Shown in pieces: positions 8,901-17,789 of a stretch of 64,000 nt of DNA. The stretch is from the NCBI GenBank assembly GCA_038225555.1, contig JBBRRB010000020.1, forward strand, positions 1 through 64,000, in the 5' to 3' direction. Numbering within the stretch: position 1 is the first letter of the stretch; each line of letters opens with the position of its first letter. The notes beneath the pieces were generated by a model that searched no databases, had not been told where the DNA came from, and worked only from the letters and a program-made list of their open reading frames with translations. This DNA comes from JANXQZ01 sp038225555. Its GTDB lineage: Bacteria > Acidobacteriota > Terriglobia > Bryobacterales > Bryobacteraceae. Position numbers and translations under genes: made by a program.

Positions 8901-11900
8901 AACTGGGGAAGAAGCCATCGGTCACGGTTACAGTGATCGGATAGGTTCCGGGCGTCGTTGGTACTCCGGAAATCACGCCAGTGGACGTGTTGAGAGTAAG
9001 TCCCGGGGGCAAGGGCCCGTTAGTCAGAGCCCAAGTGAGTCCGCCGTTGCCTCCTACTGCGGTTATGGGGAAGGAATAGGTCACGCCCTGGATGCCGCTG
9101 GTGGCAGGACAGACTGCTGTAACGGTGAGGACCGACGCGACGATCAGATTGCATGTAAAACTGGCCGTTTGACGTAGCGAGCTTACCCCGCTATCGGCCA
9201 CTGTCACCGTGATCGGGAAACTTCCGGCTGCGGAAGGAGTGCCGCTGATTACTCCCGTTGACGCGTTGATGGAAAACCCTGCTGGCAGCGGTCCGCTGGT
9301 CCAGGTATACGCGCCCGTCCCGCCAGCCGCCGTCATCGCGAGCGTGTAGGGCGACCCTAGCACGGCGTTCGGAAGCGGACAAGGCGTGGTGATCGTGAGG
9401 GTAGAAACCACGATCAAATTGCACGTGAAACTGGCCGTTTGGCGTAGCGAGCTTACCCCGCTATCGGCCACTGTCACCGTAATCGGGAACGTCCCGGCTG
9501 CGGAAGGCGTGCCGCTAATTACGCCGGTCGACGCGTTGATCGAGAGCCCGGCAGGCAGCGGTCCGCTAGTCCAGGTATACGCGCCCGTCCCACCAGCCGC
9601 CGTCATCGCCAGCGTGTAGGGCGACCCCAGCACGGCGTTCGGAAGCGGACAAGGCGTGGTGATGGTCAGACCGGGAGCAATCGTGATGCTGAACGCTCTT
9701 TGAGCCGTTTGGGCCGGAATCGCGCTGTCAGTCACCGTAACGACGAAGTTGAAGGTTCCCGCTGCGGTCGGTGTACCGCTCAGTACCCCGCCAGCGGTCA
9801 GTGCCAATCCGGGAGGAAGTAAGCCCGAATTTGTAAACGTATAGGATCCAAAGCCTCCTTGGGCCTGGATAGTCGTCGAGGGGTACGGAACGTTCAGAGC
9901 TCCGCCGGGAAGCGCGGACGTCGTAATGCTCAACAACGGATTGAACACAGCCGTATACGTGGCGGAAGTGGAAGTGACCGTAATCGTATGCGAGATCGCC
10001 CCGCCGTCGGACCAGCTGGTAAACACGTACTGCGTGTTCCCGAGCGTCTGCGGAGACTGCGTCGCGATGGTATGCGGCCCCACAGATAGCGCCACGGTGA
10101 CAGGCGCAACTTGGAAAGATCCTCCGTCGATGCTCACCAGCAACCCCGTCGGCGATGTCTGAATCGTGACCGGAGTAGTCGCAGCCAAATTGGTTAAGGC
10201 GAACGATGCGGGGGTAGCGCCGGGCGTCGATGCGATGACGCTGTAGGGTCCGCCTGCAGTGCCATTTGCGGCCAGTCCAGGCGATGTAGCAATGCCGGAG
10301 GCGTTGGTCTGCACAGTCACGGAATTGGTCGCCCCGACGAAAATAGCACTCGCGCCGCTCGCGGGAGCGGTGAAAGTGATAGTCGCGTTGGGGACCGGAT
10401 TCCCGAAAGAATCCATGAGCACAACCACCAGCGGGTTGGAGAAGGCTGTATTCACCAACGTGCTTTGGCCCCCGCCTGAAACAGCGGTCACCGCCGCCGG
10501 AGCACCGCTGGTGTTCATCAAACTGAACGCCGCGGGAGTGTTCACGCCTGGCGCAGTCGCGTTGACGGTGTACGCTCCCAAGGTGCTGTTGGCAGTGAAT
10601 GTCGGCGCTGTGGCGACCCCCGAAGCGTCGGTGGTAACCGTTGTGAAAGTGACGCCGCCGGGGAACGTTCCGCTGGCTCCCGATGACGGCGCGGTAAACG
10701 TGACCGTCACTCCGCTCAGGACATTGTTGTTGCTGTCGCGTACAGTAGCCTTCAAAGGGATGGCGAACGCCGTGTTCAGCATGGCCGATTGCGGAGTTCC
10801 GACCGTAGCTGTAATCGACGAGGGAGGGCCAAGAGCCAGCAGCACGCTCACATTGTTGGAACCGATGTTGGCGGTTGCGAGATCCGTTCTACTATCTGCG
10901 TTGAAATCTCCCGCTACTATCGATACCGGACCCGTTCCCACAGCGAACGGACTGCTCGGCGCTTGCGTGAAAGTTGCAAGGCCGGTACCAAGCAACACGA
11001 TGACGTTATTGCCGGACTGGTTTGCGAGGGCGAGATCGAGGATTCCATCACCGTTGAAGTCTCCAACCGTGATAGAGCTCCCGCCAACATTGGTGCCAAA
11101 CGCAGACGTGAAGCTGCCGTCTCCGTTGCCCCGCAGGACCGTAACCGTTTGGGAGCCTGCAATGGCCAGATCGAGTATTCCGTCGCCGTTGAAATCGCCG
11201 AGAGCAATCGCCGCCGGACTGATTCCCACGGCAAATGGACTGCTTGGAGCAAAGGTGAAGCCGCCGGTTCCATTCCCAAGGAGCACGGTTACGGTGCCGG
11301 ATGTGCCCCCATTGGTGACCGCCAAGTCGGCATTGCCGTCACCGTTGAAATCCCCGACTGCGATGGCGGTAGGACTGGGTCCCGCCGACGCAGATTGCTC
11401 GTTAAATGAGAAACCACCCGCGCCGTCTCCCAAAAGCACAAACGCGTTGCCGCTTCCATCGACGACGGCGAGGTCGGCAAATCCGTCGCCATTGAAGTCG
11501 CCCGCAGCCATCAGAGTAGCCCCGAGGCTCGAAATCGGGCTGGCAGGTGCCGGGGTAAATCCGCCGCTGCCATTGCCGAGCAAGAGAGTGATGTTGGTCT
11601 GGTTGAGAACCGCGAGATCCTGGATGCCGTCGCCGTTGAAGTCTGCCACCACGACGGTTGTGGGTGCGGCACCCACGGCAAATGGACTGCCGGGAGCGGG
11701 CGCGAACCCGCCTGAGCCGTTGCCGAGCAGCACCGTCACGTTGTTGCTGCCGTTGTTAGCGATGGCGAGGTCCGTTGCTCCGTCGCCATTGAAGTCGCCA
11801 ACTGCGACTGAATCCGGCATGGTCCCGACCGAAGTATTCAGAGCTGGAGCGAAACCGCCCGCGGGGAGCGCCCTGACGGTCTGCGATACGCTTGCCGAGG

Positions 11901-14900
11901 TGCTGGGGGCATGGCCGGCATCGCCAATATAAATTGCCCGCAGAGGCGCAGTTCCCGAGGGAAGAAGGCGCGTATTCAGGGTCGCCTGTGCGGATCCGTT
12001 GAGCGCGGATGTGCCCAGCACTGTGGTCCCAGAGAAAAACGTGACTTTTCCCGTCGTGCCGCTGGGTGTCACCGTGGCAGTCAGCGTAACCGGCTGGCTT
12101 AAATTGGACGGGTTCGGCGAAGCGGTGAGCGCCGTGGAGGTGGTCAGCCTGTTGGTATTGGTGAGCGCGAAGTTGATGGGATTGGCAATTGTAGCTGGAG
12201 CCGTTGCAACCACGTTATACGTGCCGGCCGCGTTCACTGCCGTGAAGGTGGGAGAAGTCGCCACCCCCGAAGCGTTCGTCGGTGCCGACGCGGTGTTGGT
12301 TCCGGTGGTCGTAAATCGAGCGCTCGGCCCGCTGTTGTTCGGAGCCGTGAACACGATGTTCACGCCTGGAACGGGATTCCCGCCTCCATCCCTGGCGATG
12401 AGAACTAGCGGATTGGCGAAGACGGTGTTGAGGGTAGCGCTTTGACCGCCTCCTGACACGGCGGTGATGGTAGCCGGCGGCCCGTTGGTGACATTTATGG
12501 TGAAGGGCGCGGCACCAGCCACTCCGGGCACGCTGGCATTGATGGTGAAAGTGCCAGTTGTGCTGCCAGTGGTAAACGCCGGTGCGGTGGCCACTCCGCT
12601 CGCGTTTGTGTTTACGGTGGCCGTAAGGCCGCCCCCGGCAAACGTGCCGCTTGAAGCAGGTGCCGTAAAGGTGACCGCCGCTCCGCTAACGGGACTATTT
12701 TGGCCATCGCGAACCGTGGCCTGCAGCGCGACGGGCAGCATCGTGCCAATTGGAACTGTCTGCGGAGTTCCTGCCGTGGCCGTAATGGACGCAGGCGCGG
12801 CGATATTCGTAAGATTAAATGCCCCGACGGTTCCGATTCCGGGAACGGTCGCATTCACGACGTAAGCTCCCGCCGACGAATTGGCCGTGAACACGGGAGC
12901 GGTCGCCACTCCGCTCGCATTGGTATTCGCCGTGGCGGTTAGCGATCCGCCCGGGAACGTTCCGCTGGCTCCCGAGGTAAAGGGTGCCGTGAAGGTGACC
13001 GTTACTCCTGGGATGGGCGCATTGCTGGAATCGCGGACCGTGACCTGCAGCTGAATGGGAAATGCCGTGCCCGTAAACGTCGATTGCGGGGTCCCTGCCG
13101 TCACAGTAAGAGTGGCTTGAGTGTTGAGTATTTTAGCGACGAACGCGTCACCGGCCGGGATCGCGCCGCCTCCTCCGCCACCATAGGTGGACTGAATCGG
13201 ATTCACCAGCGGGAAGTTGTTCGAGTTGGTAAATCCCGTGACGTAGATATTCTTGTTTGCATCGAGCGCGAGTCCCAAGGCCCTTTGCTGCTGAGTACCG
13301 CCCAGCAGCGTCGAGAACGGCGTAGAATTTCCCGTGGGGGAGAGGATAGTGATAAAGGCGCTAAGAACACCCGAGGTAGATTGAATCGGGGCGGCCAAAG
13401 GAAGCGTCGATCCGGAAGTGCTGCCCGCCACGTAGGCGTTGCCCGACGCATCCACTTTGATCGCGTCTGCCTGATCATTCCCCAAATATGTGGAGTAAAC
13501 CAAGCTGGTGCCGGAGGAATTCACCTTGGTCGCGAATCCCGCTTTAGAGGCGAAAGTCGATTGCAGGGGCTGCACTAAAGGAAAATTGTTGGAGGTGGTG
13601 GATCCCGCGACATAGGCATTACCGGAGCCGTCAATGGCGACGGCTATGCCATCGTCAGCTCCGGATCCACCAATATAGGTCGAGTAAACAAGACCGGTGC
13701 CCGTCGGGTTCACTTTCGCGAGGAACGCGTCTGAAGCTCCGCCTCCATAGAACGATTGAATCGGGCTGCCTTGAGGGAAGTCGTTGGAAGAGGTCTGCCC
13801 GCTCACGTAGGCATTCTGGTTGGCATCGACGGCAATTCCTTCAGCCGAATCCGAAGCGGACCCGCCAATCTTGAGCGAGTAGGTTATGCTAGATGCCGTA
13901 CTTGCGATCTTGGTGACGAAGGCGTCTCCATTGCCGCTGGTATCACTGATTATGCTCGTGAACGGGAAATCGGGCGACGTCGTCGACCCTGCGATGTAAA
14001 TGTTCCCCTGAGTGTCTAACGCAATCGCGTTTCCTGAATCCGATTGGCTCCCGCCGAGAAAGCTGGCGGTGACTAGCGCCCCGGTCGAAGTCAAGATCGC
14101 GACGAAAGCGTTGCTTGTCCCGAGCAGCGAGCTTTGGATGCTAGTAAGTGGACCCGTATGTGGAAAATTCGCGGAGCTGGTTGCGCCCGTGATAAAGGCT
14201 TGGCCGTTTGTGTCGACGGCGATGGCGTTGCCTCGATCCGCACTGCTCCCGCCCAGATAAGTCGAGTAAACCAAGGCGGACCCCGCCGCATTGATCTTGC
14301 TTACGAATGCATCCACCCCGCCTGCATTGCTGCTTTGAAGCGCATTGACAGTTGGAAAATTGGGTGAATTGGTGTAACCGACTACGTAGGCGTTGCCGGC
14401 CGTATCCACCGCGATGCCGGTGCCGATATCGTCTCCGCTTCCGCCGAGATAAGTGGAATACGACAAAATAGGATCGATCACCAGCGTGTTGGAAGGGTCG
14501 TAGTTCTCGATTTCAAAGCCGACTTCCGACTGGCCCTTTAGCGTGTATCGCCCTGCTACCTTTTTTTGTCCTTGCAACGTCCGCTCATACACCACCGGCG
14601 CATGCGCGGTGAGAGTTCCGCCCTGAACATCCAGCAGGAGGCTTCCATCCGCTGCGACGTGGAGCGCCTTGGCACCCGCCATTCGCATCCGAATCTGCCG
14701 CGGATCGCCGCCCGGTGATACTACGAAATCGTACTCGAGATTGCGCTGATTGCCGTAGTACACCAAATCGATTCCGGGCCAGACGCCGTTGTATTGGACC
14801 TTGCCGAAATTGGCCACATTGCGCTGCCAACGGGAAGGATCGTTTCCGATTAGATAATTGCTGACTGCTGTCTGCCGATCAACCCCTCGAATTTCCGGTT

Positions 14901-15210
14901 GTGTGTTCGCTCCCACGAACTGCATCCGAACGACAGCTTGCCGTTCCTTGCGATGCAGACTCAGCACCGCCTCGCTGCGCGTGAGAAACAGATTGTAGCC
15001 GTCGCCCCTCGAAAGATATTCCACCCGGGGATCGGACTGGCCCGCGTTCTTCTCAAATGCAAGCGGCATTCGCCCGTAGCCCGCGACTTGTTGGGCAGCC
15101 GTTCTTGGCTGCGGGGGGCTTTCCAGCCGGCCCTTTGCCTGCGGCTCGGACGTGCACCAGAACAAAATTCCGGCCAGACCAACGCAAGAAAGTAGAATTC
15201 GTTGATTCAT
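5965..15210 (-). CDS. Giant secreted repeat protein: SBBP propeller, FG-GAP propeller, Ig-like arrays
   Basis: 3081 residues from ATG 15210, which has GAAGGGAA just upstream and overlaps the previous stop as ATGA. An in-frame ATG at 15261 would lie inside that gene and bury the signal peptide. Approximate order: signal peptide 1-25 with a Cys near its end; DUF7948-like region 30-240; seven SBBP repeats 244-697 (YSTYLGGS...GNAYVAG...NFP); three Big_1-like Ig domains to about 1027; a Big_3-like domain to 1110; seven FG-GAP/VCBS repeats 1115-1455 with DFNGDG calcium loops; two more Big_1-like domains; a WSDGG module about 1672-1755; twelve He_PIG-type Ig repeats 1756-2850, most with a Cys near each end; and a unique C-terminal domain. 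Probably extracellular or surface-attached, binding carbohydrate or protein; no catalytic motif was seen. Confidence 0.85.
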   Translation of the reverse strand: MNQRILLSCVGLAGILFWCTSEPQAKGRLESPPQPRTAAQQVAGYGRMPLAFEKNAGQSDPRVEYLSRGDGYNLFLTRSEAVLSLHRKERQAVVRMQFVGANTQPEIRGVDRQTAVSNYLIGNDPSRWQRNVANFGKVQYNGVWPGIDLVYYGNQRNLEYDFVVSPGGDPRQIRMRMAGAKALHVAADGSLLLDVQGGTLTAHAPVVYERTLQGQKKVAGRYTLKGQSEVGFEIENYDPSNTLVIDPILSYSTYLGGSGDDIGTGIAVDTAGNAYVVGYTNSPNFPTVNALQSSNAGGVDAFVSKINAAGSALVYSTYLGGSSADRGNAIAVDTNGQAFITGATSSANFPHTGPLTSIQSSLLGTSNAFVAILTSTGALVTASFLGGSQSDSGNAIALDTQGNIYIAGSTTSPDFPFTSIISDTSGNGDAFVTKIASTASSITYSLKIGGSASDSAEGIAVDANQNAYVSGQTSSNDFPQGSPIQSFYGGGASDAFLAKVNPTGTGLVYSTYIGGSGADDGIAVAIDGSGNAYVAGSTTSNNFPLVQPLQSTFASKAGFATKVNSSGTSLVYSTYLGNDQADAIKVDASGNAYVAGSTSGSTLPLAAPIQSTSGVLSAFITILSPTGNSTPFSTLLGGTQQQRALGLALDANKNIYVTGFTNSNNFPLVNPIQSTYGGGGGGAIPAGDAFVAKILNTQATLTVTAGTPQSTFTGTAFPIQLQVTVRDSSNAPIPGVTVTFTAPFTSGASGTFPGGSLTATANTNASGVATAPVFTANSSAGAYVVNATVPGIGTVGAFNLTNIAAPASITATAGTPQTVPIGTMLPVALQATVRDGQNSPVSGAAVTFTAPASSGTFAGGGLTATVNTNASGVATAPAFTTGSTTGTFTINASVPGVAGAAPFTINVTNGPPATITAVSGGGQSATLNTVFANPLVLIARDGGGNPVPGVNIVFTAPNNSGPSARFTTTGTNTASAPTNASGVATSPTFTAVNAAGTYNVVATAPATIANPINFALTNTNRLTTSTALTASPNPSNLSQPVTLTATVTPSGTTGKVTFFSGTTVLGTSALNGSAQATLNTRLLPSGTAPLRAIYIGDAGHAPSTSASVSQTVRALPAGGFAPALNTSVGTMPDSVAVGDFNGDGATDLAIANNGSNNVTVLLGNGSGGFAPAPGSPFAVGAAPTTVVVADFNGDGIQDLAVLNQTNITLLLGNGSGGFTPAPASPISSLGATLMAAGDFNGDGFADLAVVDGSGNAFVLLGDGAGGFSFNEQSASAGPSPTAIAVGDFNGDGNADLAVTNGGTSGTVTVLLGNGTGGFTFAPSSPFAVGISPAAIALGDFNGDGILDLAIAGSQTVTVLRGNGDGSFTSAFGTNVGGSSITVGDFNGDGILDLALANQSGNNVIVLLGTGLATFTQAPSSPFAVGTGPVSIVAGDFNADSRTDLATANIGSNNVSVLLALGPPSSITATVGTPQSAMLNTAFAIPLKATVRDSNNNVLSGVTVTFTAPSSGASGTFPGGVTFTTVTTDASGVATAPTFTANSTLGAYTVNATAPGVNTPAAFSLMNTSGAPAAVTAVSGGGQSTLVNTAFSNPLVVVLMDSFGNPVPNATITFTAPASGASAIFVGATNSVTVQTNASGIATSPGLAANGTAGGPYSVIASTPGATPASFALTNLAATTPVTIQTSPTGLLVSIDGGSFQVAPVTVALSVGPHTIATQSPQTLGNTQYVFTSWSDGGAISHTITVTSTSATYTAVFNPLLSITTSALPGGALNVPYPSTTIQAQGGFGSYTFTNSGLLPPGLALTAGGVLSGTPTAAGTFNFVVTVTDSAIPAQTAQRAFSITIAPGLTITTPCPLPNAVLGSPYTLAMTAAGGTGAYTWTSGPLPAGLSINASTGVISGTPSAAGTFPITVTVADSGVSSLRQTASFTCNLIVVSTLTITTPCPLPNAVLGSPYTLAMTAAGGTGAYTWTSGPLPAGFSINASTGVISGTPSAAGSFPITVTVADSGVSSLRQTASFTCNLIVASVLTVTAVCPATSGIQGVTYSFPITAVGGNGGLTWALTNGPLPPGLTLNTSTGVISGVPTTPGTYPITVTVTDGFFPSLASSIRPATAAQTATYSCSIVIAPVLTITTLCPLPNAVLGTPFSLSMAATGGVGPYSWTSGALPPGLSINASTGVISGTPTAPGANSITVTVVDSGVGSGQQRKSFTCNLVVVSRLTITSTCPTAGAVQGTPFTFTFTATGGSNALTWAFTSSLPPGLAFNAATGTLSGTPTTPGTYPISVSVTDSGTGTATQTAPFTGCNLVVNPVLTITTVCPIAVQTGLQSTAFTLNATGGVGTYAFSIIGSLPANLVLNGNIVGGLVSASPGSYPFTIQAVSGSQTVQKPCSVTIGAARLQITSACPTSPVTQGVAVNLPLSASGGTGPVSWSIVSGALPIGLSVFGSTITGTPTGPPITSNFIIEAQTADEVATLSCSLTVAGPRLQITSACPTNGVQNVPYGPFPLTAIGGVGTTGYTFALTQGSLPNGVSINGNAISGTPTVSGTFSFTVGVTSGTQSVSGNACSVVIAPPPLQLTGVCPASPVLSGAPISLSAAATGGRSPYIFSFVSPPWLLSSSTATTATLSGTAGDPGNYTASITVNDSAQSPAAVFSCPLVVNALPPLQLTGTCPSSPVAPNAAINASFGAQGGRSPYTFTVTGLAGLSLSTATAPSTNLTGTAPATPGNYAFTISLQDSSGFAPATLNCPLVVQLNPLQITGSCPAATLSLPINLSIPLGASGGQPPYSWTLSGPAFLALSPNAGQSTTVTSTGQPSSSGPFSFTVTLNDGASSQPATLACSSTIQPPPIPTLTISGLTTPTNLFQPAFVGLQLAAPAPVMLTGIVQLSFTPNAFGLSDNPQVVFEGRDASVTGRQFAFTIAPGQTTITLPAIQPGTVAGTIRLEVIQLMDGTRDVLPTVHPAGTIVIPQLAPVVAALDVTFANETDTGFDVVISGFATPRDVKTVTLSFAAAAGATLDGNTSFTVDVSGLFSQFYGSAASQLTGSMFTNLHIPVVVSGDKTSIGSVTVTVTNSVGSATPITKMR
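9131..9670 (-). repeat. Two tandem near-identical 270-bp units inside the giant gene
   Basis: Units of 270 bp (90 codons), about 9131-9400 and 9401-9670, are nearly identical at the DNA level. For example the stretch around 9151-9210 recurs at 9421-9480 with very few changes. They encode consecutive He_PIG-type Ig repeats (TITTPCPLPNAVLGSPYT... in both). The neighbouring repeats are far more diverged, so this is a recent in-frame tandem duplication. Confidence 0.85.
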
Positions 15211-16781
15211 TTGGTTCCCTTCGCGGCAACGGTTTGCGGCTCGCGCAAGATTCTGCGGCACTCCGCGGCGTACTGAGGTTCGATATTCAGCCGAAGAGCC
15301 TCGGATAAATGGGCTGAGGCTTCCGCCGGTTTGTTCTCTCGGAGCTGGACCAGCGCCAGCGCATAGTGAGCGTCCGCGAACCCGGGTCTGCGGTCGATCG
15401 CCTGGGCGAACAGCACCTCGGACCCGCTCACATCCCCGCGCGCGAATTGAGCTTTGCCTAAGTTGTAATAACCTTCGGCGAGGTTTGGATTGATGCGCAC
15501 GGACTCGGCGTAGTGCTTGATCGCGTCATCGCTCTTGCCGCTTTCTTCCAGCGCTTGGGCGAGATTGTAGTGCGCCAGATAATTGTCGTTGGTCACAGCC
15601 AGCGCATGCTCGTAGAGCGTGAAGCTGTTTCGCCAGAATTGAACCTGCGCCCGCGAACTCCAGGCCAGCGTCGAGACAATCAGGAGCGCGGCCGCAGCCA
15701 GGGCGGTTGGATGAATCCGGCTCGACAACTCAGCGAAACCGCAGGCCACGATCACCGCTCCGCCGATGGCAGCCAAGTGAGTAAATCTGTCGGCAAACGC
15801 CTGCTGCCCCGACTGCACGAAGCCCATCATCGGTAGCGGTACGATGAGAAACCAAAGCCAGCCAAACGCAAGGTAACGCCGCTCTTTCCGTTGACCGAAC
15901 ACGAGCCAAGTGATCCCGGACAGTACGATCAAAGCGCCCAGCACGCGCCAGCCGGCGATATCCGTTCGATAGGGATAAAAGATCGCCAGCCTGTCAGGCC
16001 AGATGGTCTTGCGAAGGTACATCGAATACGCAGTGAAAGCGTTCTCGATGCGAAGGAGAATCGCAACCTGTGCGATGCTTCCGGCTTTCGACTGGCCCCA
16101 GAACGTGACCGCGCTCGAGAGAGACGCCATCGCAAACAGCGGGACTTTCTCCTTCAATAACCCCAGGCCCAAGCTGCGTCCGAGCGGCCAGAAGTCGAGT
16201 AGCAGGAGCATCAGCGGAAGCACCACCAGAGACGGCTTGCACATCAATCCCAGCAGCATCAGTCCGCAGACGACAAAGTACCTCGATCGAGAAGGCATTT
16301 TTGCGTAGCGGATGTAAGCCAGCATGGTTAAGAGGCAGAACGATGCGCTGAGAACATCTTTGCGCTCGGCCACCCAGGCAACCGATTCAACCCGCAAAGG
16401 GTGCAGTGCGAAGACGGCCGCGCCGAGCGCGCCAGGCCACATGGTCAATTTGAACGCACGCAGCACGCAGTAGAGCAGAATCGTATTGAGAACGTGCAAG
16501 CCTACGTTCGTGGCATGGTGTCCGCCTGCATTGAGTCCATAAAATTGAACGTCCAGCATGTGCGAGAGCCAGGTGAGCGGCTGCCAATAGATGTAGTCGG
16601 TGGTCAGAAAAGCCCACTTGATTCCGCTCCAGGTCAGGCCCGAGGTCACATGCGGGTTTCCATACACGTATGACAAGTCGTCGAAGTTGATGAACGAGTA
16701 TTGCGTTACGCGAGCATAAACGAACGCAACCGTGACGGCGAGGAGCAGGCAAATCGCCGCCTCAGTAGTTCTCCGCTTCAT
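15207..16781 (-). CDS. TMTC/GT39-like polytopic glycosyltransferase with C-terminal TPRs
   Basis: 524 residues from ATG 16781 (overlapping the upstream stop as ATGA; the upstream in-frame start at 16829 is unlikely). The N-terminal part has many TM helices with GT-C signatures: an acidic FINFDD motif after the first TM, then YWQPLTWLSHMLDVQFYGLN and HHATNVGLHVLN, which resemble the WRPLT...GLNP...HLxNxxLH pattern of animal TMTC O-mannosyltransferases. The C-terminal 130 residues carry about three TPRs (YNLAQALEESGKSDDAIKHY, YYNLGKAQFARGDVSGSEVL, HYALALVQLRENKPAEASAH). It is translationally coupled to the giant Ig/propeller protein downstream, so transfer of a polyprenyl-linked sugar to that protein in the periplasm is a reasonable inference. 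Donor and acceptor are not shown. Confidence 0.75.
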   Translation of the reverse strand: MKRRTTEAAICLLLAVTVAFVYARVTQYSFINFDDLSYVYGNPHVTSGLTWSGIKWAFLTTDYIYWQPLTWLSHMLDVQFYGLNAGGHHATNVGLHVLNTILLYCVLRAFKLTMWPGALGAAVFALHPLRVESVAWVAERKDVLSASFCLLTMLAYIRYAKMPSRSRYFVVCGLMLLGLMCKPSLVVLPLMLLLLDFWPLGRSLGLGLLKEKVPLFAMASLSSAVTFWGQSKAGSIAQVAILLRIENAFTAYSMYLRKTIWPDRLAIFYPYRTDIAGWRVLGALIVLSGITWLVFGQRKERRYLAFGWLWFLIVPLPMMGFVQSGQQAFADRFTHLAAIGGAVIVACGFAELSSRIHPTALAAAALLIVSTLAWSSRAQVQFWRNSFTLYEHALAVTNDNYLAHYNLAQALEESGKSDDAIKHYAESVRINPNLAEGYYNLGKAQFARGDVSGSEVLFAQAIDRRPGFADAHYALALVQLRENKPAEASAHLSEALRLNIEPQYAAECRRILREPQTVAAKGTK

Positions 16782-17776
16782 TTTCCTGTGACCTGCCAAA
16801 CGCGCGGGACTGCCGAGTCGGGAGCCCACATGCCTGTCGCGCTTCCATCCTGCGAGCTAACGAGGTACACGGAGCGTCCGGTGAGGCGCAGCAGACTGGA
16901 AGGCGGGAACGGGCAGTCCTGAGCACTCACGGCACCCGAAGCTAAATCGATGGAGAAGAGGCTGTTCGCGTCGGCAACCCAGACCCGCTTCTGATCCGCG
17001 GAGAGTTCCAGATCGGTTGGAGCGGCAAACCCTTGCGCGCTGCCGCCCAAAATACGCGTACCAGGCTGGTCGCCAACGCTGGAGAGCAGAGCAACCTGCT
17101 GCCAGCCCGCATCGGCGATCACCGCGTCCTGCCTACCTGTTATGAACCGCGCGGCCGAGGGGACGCCAGCGCTCATTTGCTGCTTTGCCGCACCTTGTCC
17201 GGGGAACAGCCAGACCGCTCCGCTGGTTCCATCCGAGATGCCCGCCAGAACGCTTTGACCATCGTCGCTGACTGCCAGACTCGTGACCGGCGTGGACCCG
17301 AGCGTACTCAGATCGATCAGCCTCGCCAACTGCGGCGACAACGGCAGGCCAGTGATCACCTGCACCTGCGCCAAGGCGACTGAGTAGATCGCTGCCACGG
17401 TTCCAGAGGGGCTGAAGACGATTCGATCGGCGTGCGCGAAAGTTCCCGCCATCGGCACCAGGTCGCCCGCGCTCGTGACGCTGAGGGGTGCCAGAAACAT
17501 CTGGGCGGCTTGGCTGCGTTCCATGATCGCGTACGCCTGACCGGGGACCACCGTCGCCGACGTCACGCCATCCGGCAAGCTAACGGGATCGCCCAAAACA
17601 ACCGCGCCTGGAGCCCCGAGGATCGAACGAATGCTGGCCGGAGATGTCGACGCGACATAACCAAGAACGGGGATCCGAACGTTGGTCGACGCAGGCGCGG
17701 ACAGCGCTGGCCTGGACTGTCCCGATGCGTTTCCAATCAGGGTCAAAAAAACAAGAATAGAGCGGCCATTTTTCAT
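16778..17776 (-). CDS. Secreted beta-propeller-like protein
   Basis: 332 residues with a signal peptide (ILVFLTLIGNASG) and strong ribosome site GGGGGAG before ATG 17776. The body has repeats of the type DRIVFSPSGTVAAIYS, TSLAVSDDGQSVLAGISD, TDLELSADQKRVWVADANSL and a final VWQVTGK, spaced about 40-50 residues apart, as in WD40/YVTN-like propellers. No enzyme motif is visible. It is the second gene of the four-gene operon and couples by ATGA to the membrane glycosyltransferase. It may be a periplasmic or secreted scaffold working with the giant repeat protein; the exact function is unknown. Confidence 0.6.
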   Translation of the reverse strand: MKNGRSILVFLTLIGNASGQSRPALSAPASTNVRIPVLGYVASTSPASIRSILGAPGAVVLGDPVSLPDGVTSATVVPGQAYAIMERSQAAQMFLAPLSVTSAGDLVPMAGTFAHADRIVFSPSGTVAAIYSVALAQVQVITGLPLSPQLARLIDLSTLGSTPVTSLAVSDDGQSVLAGISDGTSGAVWLFPGQGAAKQQMSAGVPSAARFITGRQDAVIADAGWQQVALLSSVGDQPGTRILGGSAQGFAAPTDLELSADQKRVWVADANSLFSIDLASGAVSAQDCPFPPSSLLRLTGRSVYLVSSQDGSATGMWAPDSAVPRVWQVTGK

Positions 17777-17789
17777 AAATCGACTCCCC

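Noticed and set aside
6660..9945. Regular repeats that could suggest a CRISPR array
   Set aside because: Units are about 270 bp, diverged and in frame, encoding Ig-like domains; there are no short identical repeats with unique spacers.
10259..11932. 557-codon plus-strand frame opposite the giant repeat gene
   Set aside because: It is a shadow of the repetitive GC-rich coding strand: Pro/Ser/Ala periodicity mirrors the FG-GAP repeats, and there is no ribosome site or domain.
15211..15261. Upstream ATG at 15261 for the giant protein
   Set aside because: It lies within the preceding gene, adds a basic non-leader sequence, and hides the signal peptide that begins at ATG 15210.
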